A stretch of DNA of 63,526 bases from Propionibacteriaceae bacterium. GTDB lineage: Bacteria; Actinomycetota; Actinomycetes; Propionibacteriales; Propionibacteriaceae. The translations under genes and the position numbers were made by a program. Position 1 is the first letter of the stretch. Every line of letters starts with the position of its first letter. The notes beneath the pieces are model-generated. The model saw only the letters and a program-made list of their open reading frames with translations. It was not told where the DNA came from and did not search any database. This document shows, piece by piece, positions 16,532 to 24,516 of this stretch. The stretch spans positions 1 to 63,526 of the forward strand of contig JAOPXN010000038.1 of the NCBI GenBank assembly GCA_025965155.1. The letters run 5' to 3'.

Positions 16532-17194
16532 TCAGGCAGGGTCGCGATCTACAAGGGTGTTCGGGGTGTCACAGGCGTGGAGACTGGGATAGTGCTGCAG
16601 CAGCCACGGCTGCCTCAGGGTGAAAAGCGTGGGCATCCCCGCGTTGAGAGCGCCTATCTGCTTCATCACCTCTTCCACGTTTCCCGGCGGTTTGTTGAAT
16701 TCCGCTTCGCGGGCTGCGTCCTCGGAGGTGTAGTACAGCGCGGTTGTGTAAGCACCCTCGGCATGGTCCACGACCAACCCGCCGAGGAGGTGTGGCGCGA
16801 AGTTGGCCCATGCGGGCAGGTCGACAGTCATCAGCGCCCGCGCCCGCTCTGGGTCTCGATAGCGCCCCTCGAGGATACGAACGAACGTTGCGTCCTCTAG
16901 ATCGCCGTTGAGCGGGATAACTAAGACAGCCAAGCTGTCGCGAACGATGACGTTGCCGGTGAACAGGTCGTTCTGGGTGCTCCACTGGCCTCCTCCGCCA
17001 GGGTCGAGGGTGCGGTGAGCCGCTTCCTCGGACTCGAATGACTCCAACACCAGGAGTTGGCCGTCCTCGGTCACCCCAGCCGTGGTACCCAGCCATCCCG
17101 AAGATTCAGGTGACAGGCGCTCGACGCATCGCTGCAACGCGGTCCGGGCGCTCTCCCGGTCAGCCACCGGCCCTCGTACCACTCGGACGAACAC
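16532..17194 (-). CDS. Unknown protein, possibly a dimeric alpha/beta-barrel repeat protein
   Basis: A 220-residue soluble protein. It begins at a GTG with AAGGAG six bases upstream; the longer ORF from 17236 has no site. Two halves each look like a ferredoxin-like ABM strand-helix unit ('VFVRVVRGPVADRESARTALQRCVERL' and 'ATFVRILEGRYRDPERARALMTVDL'), hinting at an internal duplication. The family is not one I can name, and no catalytic residues can be assigned. It lies upstream of the carbonic anhydrase and downstream of a receiver-domain protein on the same strand. Confidence 0.62.
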   Translation of the reverse strand: MFVRVVRGPVADRESARTALQRCVERLSPESSGWLGTTAGVTEDGQLLVLESFESEEAAHRTLDPGGGGQWSTQNDLFTGNVIVRDSLAVLVIPLNGDLEDATFVRILEGRYRDPERARALMTVDLPAWANFAPHLLGGLVVDHAEGAYTTALYYTSEDAAREAEFNKPPGNVEEVMKQIGALNAGMPTLFTLRQPWLLQHYPSLHACDTPNTLVDRDPA

Positions 17195-17219
17195 AGTGCT
17201 CCTTTCTACCAAGAGGCGC

Positions 17220-17621
17220 CTATGCGGCAGATACATCGTCGGCCGGCCATGCGGTTCCCGCTTCGTAAACCCTTCTTATCGCGTTTACCAGGAGGCTGGG
17301 GTCACCACCCTTAGGGAGGAATCCGACGGCACCGGCTTCCGCGGCGCGGCCGACGGCGTCGCCAATCGGGTCGGCAGTCAGGATGACCACCCGAACCTCC
17401 GGCTGCGTCGCGAGAAGTACGCGGGTGGCGTCGATCCCCGAGATTCGGGGCATCCGGAGATCCATCAGTACAACGTCTGGCCGGGTTACCACCGACACGG
17501 CGGGCACCTCGGCGCCATCGGCGCACTCGCCGACCACAGTTATATCGTCTTCCTCGTTGAGTAACGCGGCAAGGCATGCTCGGACGAAGGGGTGGTCATC
17601 AACGATCAATACTCGGATCAT
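17220..17621 (-). CDS. Stand-alone response-regulator receiver domain
   Basis: A 133-residue protein consisting only of a NarL-type receiver domain: the acidic pair in IVDDHPF, the phosphoacceptor Asp in VLMDLRMP, the Thr in VILTA and the Lys in FLPKGG are all present. The usual LuxR helix-turn-helix that follows in NarL-type regulators is absent; the chain ends about 20 residues after the domain. It may act as a phosphate shuttle or decoy, or be a truncated regulator. The start at 17621 follows GAGAGGGTG. No histidine kinase is adjacent. Confidence 0.78.
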   Translation of the reverse strand: MIRVLIVDDHPFVRACLAALLNEEDDITVVGECADGAEVPAVSVVTRPDVVLMDLRMPRISGIDATRVLLATQPEVRVVILTADPIGDAVGRAAEAGAVGFLPKGGDPSLLVNAIRRVYEAGTAWPADDVSAA

Positions 17622-17782
17622 GGTCACCCTCTCGAAGCACTCCAACGAACTAAGTAAACGATCCCCAATACGGTACCCGGTCCACGACCCCTAAAACGGG
17701 GCCTCGGGCTAGTGATACACAATCGGAAAACTGCACCCACGTTTGGTTTGAGGCCGCCAACGCTGCGCAAACGAGCCCCTGC

Positions 17783-18295
17783 TCACAACAAGAACTGTTC
17801 GACCGGATGGAGTGCAAGCACCTGACCGTTGTCCGACCGGCCCCATTTGGCGTACTCGAGCAGCCGCCGCAACTGGTTCAGGTCATCTTCGTCGATGGTC
17901 AGGAAAAGGTTGTCGACACTCGCTTGCCCTGAAGAGCTGCGCATCTGCTCCAGCTCAGCAAGGACACGGGGCGCCCTCTTCAGCAGACTCAGCGACCACC
18001 GTGCGTTCATGGCCTCCGGGTAATGGAGTTCCTGGTGTCGATCGGCCAAGGCCACCCGCTCGCTAGCTGACATCGCTTGCCAGGTTGAGATGGCCGCTAC
18101 GATGACATCCTCGTTCGCGACGAGGTATCTCACTGCCAGCGGGATCAGCACCTCCCGGCCCGGGGATCCCGATGGAAGCATCGGCGTGTGAAGAACCGCA
18201 ATGTCGATCATCAGGTCGGTATACAAGGGGTCGGCACCTGCCGACAGATGATGCTTTTGCAGGTCGCGCGCCCACGGTATCTTCCGCTCAGCCAT
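17783..18295 (-). CDS. Unknown soluble protein
   Basis: A 170-residue protein, mostly helical, with no signal peptide or membrane segment. Notable stretches are 'LAVRYLVANEDVIVAAISTWQAMSASERVALADRHQEL' and a C-terminal 'LFLTIDEDDLNQLRRLLEYAKWG'. I do not recognise the family. The start at 18295 is supported by GAGGGAGGG just upstream. It is transcribed away from the GAF-ANTAR gene at 18597, and the roughly 300-base gap between them shows no recognisable site. Confidence 0.6.
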   Translation of the reverse strand: MAERKIPWARDLQKHHLSAGADPLYTDLMIDIAVLHTPMLPSGSPGREVLIPLAVRYLVANEDVIVAAISTWQAMSASERVALADRHQELHYPEAMNARWSLSLLKRAPRVLAELEQMRSSSGQASVDNLFLTIDEDDLNQLRRLLEYAKWGRSDNGQVLALHPVEQFLL

Positions 18296-18596
18296 GCGGC
18301 CCTCCCTCGGTCGAAGCGGTCCAACTCTAACCACCGCTGTCGATGACAGTCCATGGAACCTGACGTCTGCGATGCGCGGAGCCGGCCATGGGAGTTTGCG
18401 CTGCGTGGCATGTGCAGAGCAAGTTTGGTGTTGACTGAGAGATAGAGCGATAGCTCGACCGCGACGGTATGTGGTGGGACATGACCGCGCTCTGCGTATG
18501 CCGCCACCTCATTCGTGGATCGCGAGCTGGAGTCCGAACGGGACCAGCCGTGAGGTTCCACTGCTCAGGTCGTCGATCGATGGAGAGTGCGAGGGA

Positions 18597-19373
18597 ATGG
18601 TAAGTACAGTTTCGGTTACAAGTCTTGCGGCCGCGATCGCTGAAGTGGCCGATGCGCTCGTTGACGAGTTCGACCTGATCGAGTTCCTCCATCTTGTCGC
18701 CTCCCGCGCCGCGGAGCTGGTCGGGGCGGCCGCCGTGGGACTGCTGCTGGCCGATCTGAACGGTGAGCTGCAGTTCGTGGCAGGGTCCCAGGACGTCGCG
18801 ACGATGCTTGAACGCTTCCAGCTGCATATGGATGAGGGGCCGTGTGTGGAAGCGTTCCGGACGGGCCAGTCAGTGACGGACGAAAACCTGTCCGCTGCGT
18901 CGAAGCGGTGGCCGAACTTCGCACCAGCTGCATTGGCAGCCGGGTTCACCGGCGTCCATGCCCTCCCCATGCGACTGAGAAAACAGGTAATCGGCGGTTT
19001 GAACCTGTTCACGGCAGGAGGTCAGACGGTGAGTGGGGTGGACCTCGAGGTGGTCCAAGCATTCACCCACGTGGCCACTGTCGGGTTGCTGCAGGAGCGG
19101 GCCGTTCAGGAAGCGTCGCTGCTGGCCGGGCAGCTTGAGAAGGCGCTCACCAGCCGAGTCGTGATAGAGCAAGCCAAGGGCGCCATCTCGCAGGTTCATG
19201 GCATCACCGTCGACGAGGCCTTCGCCGCTCTCCGGAGCTACGCTCGGCGTAACCACTACAAGCTGACCGAACTGGCATCCGACTGTGTGACAGATCCCGA
19301 TCGCTTTCCGGCCCTGATGATCCGCCGGGCCGGATCCCCGTCGACAAATTTGAACTTTTTTCGTCGAGATTGA
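18597..19373 (+). CDS. GAF-ANTAR domain regulator
   Basis: A 258-residue cytoplasmic sensor-regulator. A GAF domain occupies roughly residues 15-165 ('DEFDLIEFLHLVASRAAELV', 'DEGPCVEAFRTGQ', 'VIGGLNLF'). An ANTAR RNA-binding domain occupies about 185-235 ('RVVIEQAKGAISQVHGITVDEAFAALRSYARRN'). ANTAR proteins bind paired hairpins in nascent RNA and prevent termination. Actinomycetes often carry many GAF-ANTAR copies with unknown signals. The start at 18597 follows GAGGGA. It is one of three intact ANTAR genes, plus one broken, within 21 kb. Confidence 0.86.
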   Translation: MVSTVSVTSLAAAIAEVADALVDEFDLIEFLHLVASRAAELVGAAAVGLLLADLNGELQFVAGSQDVATMLERFQLHMDEGPCVEAFRTGQSVTDENLSAASKRWPNFAPAALAAGFTGVHALPMRLRKQVIGGLNLFTAGGQTVSGVDLEVVQAFTHVATVGLLQERAVQEASLLAGQLEKALTSRVVIEQAKGAISQVHGITVDEAFAALRSYARRNHYKLTELASDCVTDPDRFPALMIRRAGSPSTNLNFFRRD

Positions 19374-19385
19374 GTGCCCCGGCGG

Positions 19386-19682
19386 TCAGGCGTAGGAGGT
19401 GACCTCGGGTACGGGGGGATCGAAACGAGGGATAGCCGCCTTCTGATGTGTCGCCACTTCGACGTGAAACAGCAGGTCCTTGTTGTGCAGGTCCACACGT
19501 AGCTGTGCCATCAGCTGGTCGGCAGCTTGGCAGACGGCAACCATGTCAGCATCCGGGCCGACGTCCAACTGGACGTGAGCGACGGTCTGGTGGCCGTCGG
19601 AGTCGATGGTTCCGTCAACGGCATTCACCCCACGCAAACCGCGCAGCGCCTCGGTGTCTCGGTGCCATACTCCTGCGATCAT
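19386..19682 (-). CDS. Small conserved-looking unknown protein
   Basis: A 98-residue soluble protein with a credible ribosome binding site (AAAAAGGGG, then the ATG at 19682). It reads like a strand-rich single domain: 'GVNAVDGTIDSDGHQTVAHVQLDVGPDADMVAVCQAADQLMAQLRVDLHNKDLLFHVEVATHQ'-like alternation of strands and a helix. I cannot name the family. It overlaps no other gene, converges on the GAF-ANTAR gene, and points away from the 6C RNA on the opposite strand. Confidence 0.5.
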   Translation of the reverse strand: MIAGVWHRDTEALRGLRGVNAVDGTIDSDGHQTVAHVQLDVGPDADMVAVCQAADQLMAQLRVDLHNKDLLFHVEVATHQKAAIPRFDPPVPEVTSYA

Positions 19683-19749
19683 CCTGTCCCCTTTTTCATG
19701 GCGCAGCGGCGTTGACAGGGGAGAACGGTCGCGAGACGCGCTTCAGACG

Positions 19750-19870
19750 GCCGACCCGGGGTCCCACCCCCCAATGAGACCCCGGGTCGGGCCGGGTCCG
19801 TCACTTCCGCTCGTGGCGGAGTGACGCACCGAACGGAACTGCCACCACCCCCCACCAGGGCGGTTCCGCG
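19750..19870 (+). ncRNA. 6C-type actinobacterial small RNA
   Basis: Two strong hairpins each present a run of six cytosines in the loop, which is the definition of the 6C RNA class found in actinobacteria (B11 in Mycobacterium tuberculosis). Hairpin 1 is GACCCGGGGTC at 19753-19763 paired with GACCCCGGGTC at 19778-19788. Hairpin 2 is CGGAACTGCC at 19834-19843 paired with GGCGGTTCCG at 19859-19868. A third stem with one bulged base lies between them (19800-19825). A TTGACA at 19712 could be a -35 box, but I see no clear -10. The ends are approximate. Known homologues act by pairing the C-rich loops with G-rich ribosome binding sites. Confidence 0.8.
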
Positions 19871-19879
19871 GACACTGAC

Positions 19880-20489
19880 AGGGGCCTGGCTCCGGTTCCA
19901 CGGAACTGGGCCGACGGCTGTCAGCGAGGTTTGGGTAGGTTAGCGAGGCGCCCAGCTCAACGACAGGTGAAAGGGGGGCCTGGTTCGACAGCCCCTGGAC
20001 GCATCGCGGACACGGAAATTAGTGCGCAAGGAGACTCCTAGCTCTGAATCCATTCCAGGCGCCGGGGTCTCGGGCGTCATAGCAGGTCAACATGTTGCAG
20101 GCCGCTTTTGGACGCCGGGGTTGAGGGCATCCCGCGGAAAATATGAGCTCCCTGGCCACACTGAGCCAAGCGCCGACAAGAGTGATCTCTCGGCCACCTG
20201 CCCGCCGAGACGAAACTAGACTAGGCCGACCGAGACTTATAAGTCAAACACCTGAATCCGCAAGCGGCATCCATGGGGGGCGGTAGATTGAGGTGCTTGC
20301 TCGCTAATGCAATTTGTCGCGTGCGACCCAGTCGGGCACGTTTGAGCCCTGGCTCTGGCGGGGCGGTGGACGTCGTTGCTCGATTGCGGAAGTCGATCTA
20401 GTTTGGAGGTGTACATCCCGGGCCCAGCCGTATAGGGCCGCATTCGCCGACTCGGCTCGGCCCGTGGACAGTGTTCCGGCTGGAGGCGA
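19880..20489. other. Roughly 600-base gene-free stretch downstream of the 6C RNA
   Basis: The first part (to about 19945) holds further secondary structure: CTGACAG pairs with CTGTCAG around an inner stem CCGGTTCC/GGAACTGG. The rest has only short ORFs with no ribosome binding site or protein-like composition. The sequence becomes more AT-rich toward the slipin gene at 20490, as expected for a promoter, but no confident -35/-10 pair is visible. Confidence 0.4.
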
Positions 20490-21428
20490 ATGGACATGTT
20501 CACAGAGGTACTGCTTGTGCTGGGTGGTGTCGTGGTGCTGGGTGTAGGGCTCAGCGCCCGCGTAGTAAAGCAGTACGAACGCGCTTTGGTCTTCCGGTTC
20601 GGGCGCGTCCTTGGCCAACTTCGTCAGCCCGGCCTCACAATGATAATTCCTGGCGTTGACCATCTGCGTCGGGTTTCCATGCAAATTGTCACGATGGCCA
20701 TTCCGGCACAAGAGGGAATTACCCGCGACAATGTCACTGTCAGAGTCGATGCGGTCGTCTACTTCCGGGTTGTTGACCCGACCGTGGCAGTGGTCAATGT
20801 TGAGGACTATCCATTTGCTGTTTCGCAGGTGGCTCAGACGTCGCTGCGGTCGATCATCGGCAAAAGCGACTTGGATGACCTGCTCACTAACCGGGAGCGG
20901 CTGAACCAGGGCCTGGAGTTGATGATTGATAGTCCTGCGGTGGAATGGGGCGTCCACATCGATCGAGTTGAGATCAAGGATGTAGCGCTGCCCGAGGCGA
21001 TGAAGCGGTCGATGTCCAGGCAAGCCGAAGCGGAGCGGGAACGGCGTGCGAGAGTGATCTCGGCCGACGGGGAGTTACAGGCATCAGCGAAGCTCGCCGA
21101 AGCAGCGGGCGCGATGGCCGACACCCCGGGAGCACTCCAGCTCCGACTGCTCGAGACCATCGTGGAAGTTGCCGCCGAGAAGAACTCGACGCTCGTGCTG
21201 CCCTTCCCGGTGGAGCTGCTGCGTTTCCTTGAGCAGAACACCAGCACCCCGGCCGGATTGACAGGCAGCCAGCCCGCGCCTGAACCACGCGCCGAAGCGG
21301 AGGGCCGCTCATCGCTTCAGGGCATGATCGCGCCGAGCGTCGAGACGACCGAAGCCATATCGGCACCTCCTGGCTGGCGCTCCGACTCGACCGCCTCGAG
21401 CAGCAACGTTGCGAGGGCCAGCGGGTGA
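20490..21428 (+). CDS. SPFH/Band-7 membrane protein (slipin/stomatin-like)
   Basis: A 312-residue protein anchored by one N-terminal membrane helix (about residues 4-24), followed by a Band 7 domain: 'VKQYERALVFRFGRV', 'GLTMIIPGVDHLRRVSMQI', 'DNVTVRVDAVVYFRVVDP' and 'AQTSLRSIIGKSDLDDLL'. An Ala/Glu/Arg-rich coiled coil follows (about 180-215), then a 60-residue low-complexity tail. Slipins assemble on the membrane and organise microdomains. Many sit beside an NfeD-type partner, but none is seen here. GGAGG precedes the ATG at 20490. Confidence 0.87.
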   Translation: MDMFTEVLLVLGGVVVLGVGLSARVVKQYERALVFRFGRVLGQLRQPGLTMIIPGVDHLRRVSMQIVTMAIPAQEGITRDNVTVRVDAVVYFRVVDPTVAVVNVEDYPFAVSQVAQTSLRSIIGKSDLDDLLTNRERLNQGLELMIDSPAVEWGVHIDRVEIKDVALPEAMKRSMSRQAEAERERRARVISADGELQASAKLAEAAGAMADTPGALQLRLLETIVEVAAEKNSTLVLPFPVELLRFLEQNTSTPAGLTGSQPAPEPRAEAEGRSSLQGMIAPSVETTEAISAPPGWRSDSTASSSNVARASG

Positions 21429-21432
21429 GCCC

Positions 21433-22119
21433 TCATGCCGGAGACGCACTCCGGCGAGTCGTTCGGTAATGCTCGGTTGGGTGTGCGGCGTCCCACAGCA
21501 TCTGGTCCAACTGGCTCGGAGTGATGCTGTCTGAACCGCTCCGCTGGCGGAACGCGACGAGCATGTCGGCCACGAGGGCCGACAGCTTCCGGTTATAAGC
21601 CTGCGAGTGGCCGCGCAGAATATCGAAGGCGGCGTCGGCGTCCAGCCCGTGAACCAGCATCAGCGCCCCTTTGACCTGTTCGATGCCGGCTCGAGTCCTG
21701 AGCACAGCCTCCAGAGCTGTCCTGGTCGCCTCCCGGTCGCTCGCCGTGACATCCACCATGAAGCCGTGAATCGCCACAGTGCGGGTGTCATCTACGTCGC
21801 GGTCGCCGGCACCGACCACCACGACGGTCCGCTGCGCACCACGCGCGTCGATGATGCGGTGGTAGCAGCTGAACGGCCCGCCCTGGGAGAGGCTCCTGGC
21901 GAACACCGAGTCGATCCGAGCCATGTCCGCCGGATGCTTGTGTTGCAGAAACCGCTCCAAGTCGGGTTCTACGGAGTAAGGCTCATAGCCGTACAGCACA
22001 TACAGGGCATTCGACCACCACCACGTATCCGCCACGATGTCCCAATGAAATCGGCCTACATCATCGGACAGTTCGCTGACGGCGGCGGCTCGCCCGGTGG
22101 GGGCATCCTTAAGGTGCAT
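21433..22119 (-). CDS. PAS-ANTAR domain regulator
   Basis: A 228-residue protein with a PAS_3-type sensor (about residues 15-130: 'GRFHWDIVADTWWWSNALYVLYGYEP', 'FLQHKHPADMARI', 'FSCYHRIIDARGAQRTV'). It is followed by an ANTAR domain (about 135-195: 'RAGIEQVKGALMLVHGLDADAAFDILRGHSQAYNRKLSALVADM'). It likely couples a small-molecule or redox signal to RNA-level antitermination. The start at 22119 follows TTGGAGCG. It converges on the slipin gene with only 4 bases between stop codons. Confidence 0.83.
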   Translation of the reverse strand: MHLKDAPTGRAAAVSELSDDVGRFHWDIVADTWWWSNALYVLYGYEPYSVEPDLERFLQHKHPADMARIDSVFARSLSQGGPFSCYHRIIDARGAQRTVVVVGAGDRDVDDTRTVAIHGFMVDVTASDREATRTALEAVLRTRAGIEQVKGALMLVHGLDADAAFDILRGHSQAYNRKLSALVADMLVAFRQRSGSDSITPSQLDQMLWDAAHPTEHYRTTRRSASPA

Positions 22120-22252
22120 GGGCACGCTCCAATGACGGTGTGTGCACACGTGGCTGCTCACGCGGCGATGCCATTATTTCACAATGCGTGCTGCCCACGC
22201 TGCCGACGATGACTCTAAAGCGGAGCAAACATCGGCAGGCGAGCGGTCGCCA

Positions 22253-22750
22253 TTACTGTTGCAGCTGTGCTAGCAGGTCTTCGAGCCGGTTGTAGCTGAT
22301 GTTCATGCCGTACTCCATCCGCGAGCCGACGTGTCCGTCACGGTGCTCCTGCGATGGGTACTGCAGATGGCTGGTGAGTGTCGTCACCCCGTCATTCTCC
22401 TCGAGGGTCACCGTGACCGTGTACACCGCGCCCGGGATGTTGTCGTATCCCTCGGTGCTGACCAGCCGTCGCGGGGGGTCGATCTCGAGGTACTCACCCG
22501 AGAATGAGTGGTTGTCCCCGCCAGGTTCGCCAGCCAGTACGTAGTGCCATCTTCCGCCGACGCGGAAGTCGATGTCGCAGACGAGCATTCCGTCCGCCGA
22601 CATGCCGTACCAGCGGCGGACATGTTCTGGTTTCACGAGGGCATCGAACACCAGGCTGCGCGGCGCCTGGAAGCTCCGGGTGATGACGAGCTCTGTGTCC
22701 GACGGGAAGCTGACGACGGCCTTACGGGCGTCATGGTTGGTCGTGCTCAT
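22253..22750 (-). CDS. SRPBCC/AHSA1-family protein
   Basis: A 165-residue START-like protein of the AHSA1 (activator of Hsp90 ATPase homologue) group. Signature stretches are 'LVITRSFQAPRSLVFDALVKPEHVRRWYG', 'DFRVGGRWHYVL' and 'SGEYLEIDPPRRLVSTEGY'. These proteins bind hydrophobic ligands, and their cellular role is usually unknown. The start overlaps the stop of the ArsR-like gene (ATGA), a pairing seen widely in actinobacteria and proteobacteria. Confidence 0.88.
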   Translation of the reverse strand: MSTTNHDARKAVVSFPSDTELVITRSFQAPRSLVFDALVKPEHVRRWYGMSADGMLVCDIDFRVGGRWHYVLAGEPGGDNHSFSGEYLEIDPPRRLVSTEGYDNIPGAVYTVTVTLEENDGVTTLTSHLQYPSQEHRDGHVGSRMEYGMNISYNRLEDLLAQLQQ

Positions 22751-23082
22751 GATGTCTCCTGTCCCTGAATGCGAGCGAGGTAGCTGTCCAAGCTGTCGAG
22801 ATTGGCCTCCCAGTGGCGGCGGTACTCGTTCAGCCAGGACGTGGCGTTCTTGAGCGGGGTAGCGGTGATGCGGCAGTTCCGGCGCTGCCCATCAACACTC
22901 TTGGTGATCAGGCCGGCGCGCTCCAGCACCGATAGGTGCTTGGAGATGGCAGGCATCGTGATGTTGAACGGTGCGGCCAGCTCACCCACGGTGGCGTCGC
23001 CAGCGGCTAGCCGTTCCAGGATGGCGCGCCGGGTAGGGTCCGCAAGTGCCGCGAACGTTGTGCTCAGCTGATCGTGCTGCAT
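22747..23082 (-). CDS. ArsR-family helix-turn-helix regulator
   Basis: A 111-residue winged-helix repressor. It has the typical 'LADPTRRAILERLAAGDATVGELAAPFNITMPAISKHLSVLERAGLI' core and a basic wing 'DGQRRNCRI'. No metal-binding CxC motif is present, as expected for the ArsR subgroup paired with AHSA1 proteins. It is probably autoregulatory, acting at the AT-rich palindrome just upstream of its start. Confidence 0.9.
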   Translation of the reverse strand: MQHDQLSTTFAALADPTRRAILERLAAGDATVGELAAPFNITMPAISKHLSVLERAGLITKSVDGQRRNCRITATPLKNATSWLNEYRRHWEANLDSLDSYLARIQGQETS

Positions 23083-23090
23083 GCTTGACC

Positions 23091-23112
23091 AATCAGTTAA
23101 TTAACTAATAAG
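23091..23112. promoter_or_regulatory. Candidate operator of the ArsR/AHSA1 pair
   Basis: The perfect palindrome AGTTAATTAACT at 23095-23106 lies 13 bases upstream of the ArsR start codon in an otherwise GC-rich region. Position and symmetry fit a repressor site overlapping the promoter. Confidence 0.6.
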
Positions 23113-23184
23113 GAAACTATCTGCCCGGGCAGAGGTCTTGTCAACCCCTGGCGTGGAAGGCTTCGCGAGATCTCGATGGACCGC

Positions 23185-23901
23185 CTAGATGCGGCGCGAT
23201 TCTTGGCCCTGGTCCCCGCGCCGGTTGGCTTCCACAACCATCTGAGTGGCGATGTGGCGGAGTTTGGTGTTGCTCTGCTGGGAGGCTCTGATCAGGAAAG
23301 CGAAGGCCCGTTGCTCGCTGAGCTCGTAGCGTTCCATCACCAGCCCGAGGGCGATGCCTATGGCCTTGCGGCTGTTAAGTGCCTCGTTGAGCTGGCTGTC
23401 ACGCACACTCTTTCCCAGCGCGTGTGCAGCGTGGGTGGCAAAAAGTGCTGCGACGTGCGGGGTGTCGTGGTTGAACGCCTGACCCCGAGTGGAGTACAGG
23501 TTGAGGCCGCCGAGGCTGCGGGGCTCGTTGAACAGCTCAATACCCATCTGAGACTCAATCCCGAGCTCGCCGGCACGTGGTCCGAAGTGAGGCCAGCGGT
23601 CATCGGTGGACAGATGGTTGGTCCACGCCTGCTTGTGGCCTTTAATGGCATCGACGCACGGGCCCTCGTCCAGGTCGTACTGCAGCTGGTCAACCCGTTG
23701 CACCAGAGGGTCAGTCGCAGCGACGGTTTCGATCCGCCCCGGTCGATGCGACAGAGAGATGCCCGCATACTCCGCCCCGGGGATGGTGTCACGGGCCGAG
23801 AGCACTATCAGCGACAACAGCTCAGGGACCGCCTCCACCTGGTGCATCGAGTCGGCGGCCGCTGTAAGAATGTCGGCCAGGGAAGTTGGGCTCGAATGCA
23901 T
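23185..23901 (-). CDS. GAF-ANTAR domain regulator
   Basis: A 238-residue protein with the same plan as the gene at 18597: a GAF domain ('YAGISLSHRPGRIETVAATDPLVQRVDQLQYDLDEGPCVDAI', 'SLGGLNLYST'), then an ANTAR domain ('SRKAIGIALGLVMERYELSEQRAFAFLIRASQQSNTKLRHIATQMV'). The opposite strand carries an open frame of similar length, but it lacks domain features. It is separated from the ArsR gene by about 100 bases and read toward it. Confidence 0.84.
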   Translation of the reverse strand: MHSSPTSLADILTAAADSMHQVEAVPELLSLIVLSARDTIPGAEYAGISLSHRPGRIETVAATDPLVQRVDQLQYDLDEGPCVDAIKGHKQAWTNHLSTDDRWPHFGPRAGELGIESQMGIELFNEPRSLGGLNLYSTRGQAFNHDTPHVAALFATHAAHALGKSVRDSQLNEALNSRKAIGIALGLVMERYELSEQRAFAFLIRASQQSNTKLRHIATQMVVEANRRGDQGQESRRI

Positions 23902-24516
23902 CTGATGTCCTGTCGAGGCCGCTCTTCCGTCCGCCGTGGACCTACACCGATACTACGCGCATGCAGTTGCATTAGCCTCACGATTGATGTCGGCTATATG
24001 ACGCCCTGCCAGGCGGAATCTCGGTGATGTGCGGATATGGAAAATGCCTGTTTGCTAAGAACGCCGTCAGAGTGAGTCAGCCGGTCTTCCTACCGCACCG
24101 CCGAGAGGCGCGGCCAGAACGGGGGACCACCCTCACCGGTCTAGGGGGGAGAGACAGTGAGGGCGGCCGCGACCTATGAAGGTCGACTGCTCACCATCGT
24201 ACTCGGGCGGCTACCTTATGGACCGACCGTCGCTGCTGATTGGGGAGAGGCGTGGCGGGCCCAGGGCTGAGAACTCGGGCCGATAGGTCACAACTGCTCG
24301 CGTGCTTCAGAATCGGGGGCCAGCCGCGGGTGCCGTCGCTCCGACTTGGTGTGGAGGCGTGCTCGGGTTACGGTAGTGCAGCGCACTCGGTGCACCCCAG
24401 GAGCCCTCATCCCTTTGTCGGGATTCGGTGCGGCTCTCATGTCAGACGACGTGGGGCGTGCTGCCCGGGGCAGAAGTCTCGGGATTCCTCAGTCCGATCC
24501 TCCTAGGAAGTCGCTC
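23902..24516. other. Roughly 600-base gene-free stretch upstream of the CAP-domain gene
   Basis: No convincing ORF. It contains a G-rich segment with GAACGGGGGACCACC at 24118-24132 and a hairpin GTGCA/TGCAC near 24380. A long structured 5' leader of the secreted-protein gene is possible. The G-rich core recalls the opening of the c-di-AMP (ydaO) riboswitch, but the conserved second half is not evident, so I do not call it. Confidence 0.35.

Noticed and set aside
19965-20030. tmRNA-like sequence GGGGGCCTGGTTCGACA
   Set aside because: The resemblance to the ssrA 5' end is short. No resume codon, tag reading frame or matching 3' acceptor half follows.
23176-24027. A 284-codon plus-strand ORF
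   Set aside because: It overlaps a GAF-ANTAR gene on the opposite strand that has clear domains; the plus-strand product has none.
24118-24170. Possible c-di-AMP (ydaO) riboswitch before the CAP-domain gene
   Set aside because: Only the GAACGGGGGACCACC start resembles the motif. The conserved later elements (such as the CCGUCAGCUAACCUCG region) are not found, and the distance to the gene is about 390 bases.
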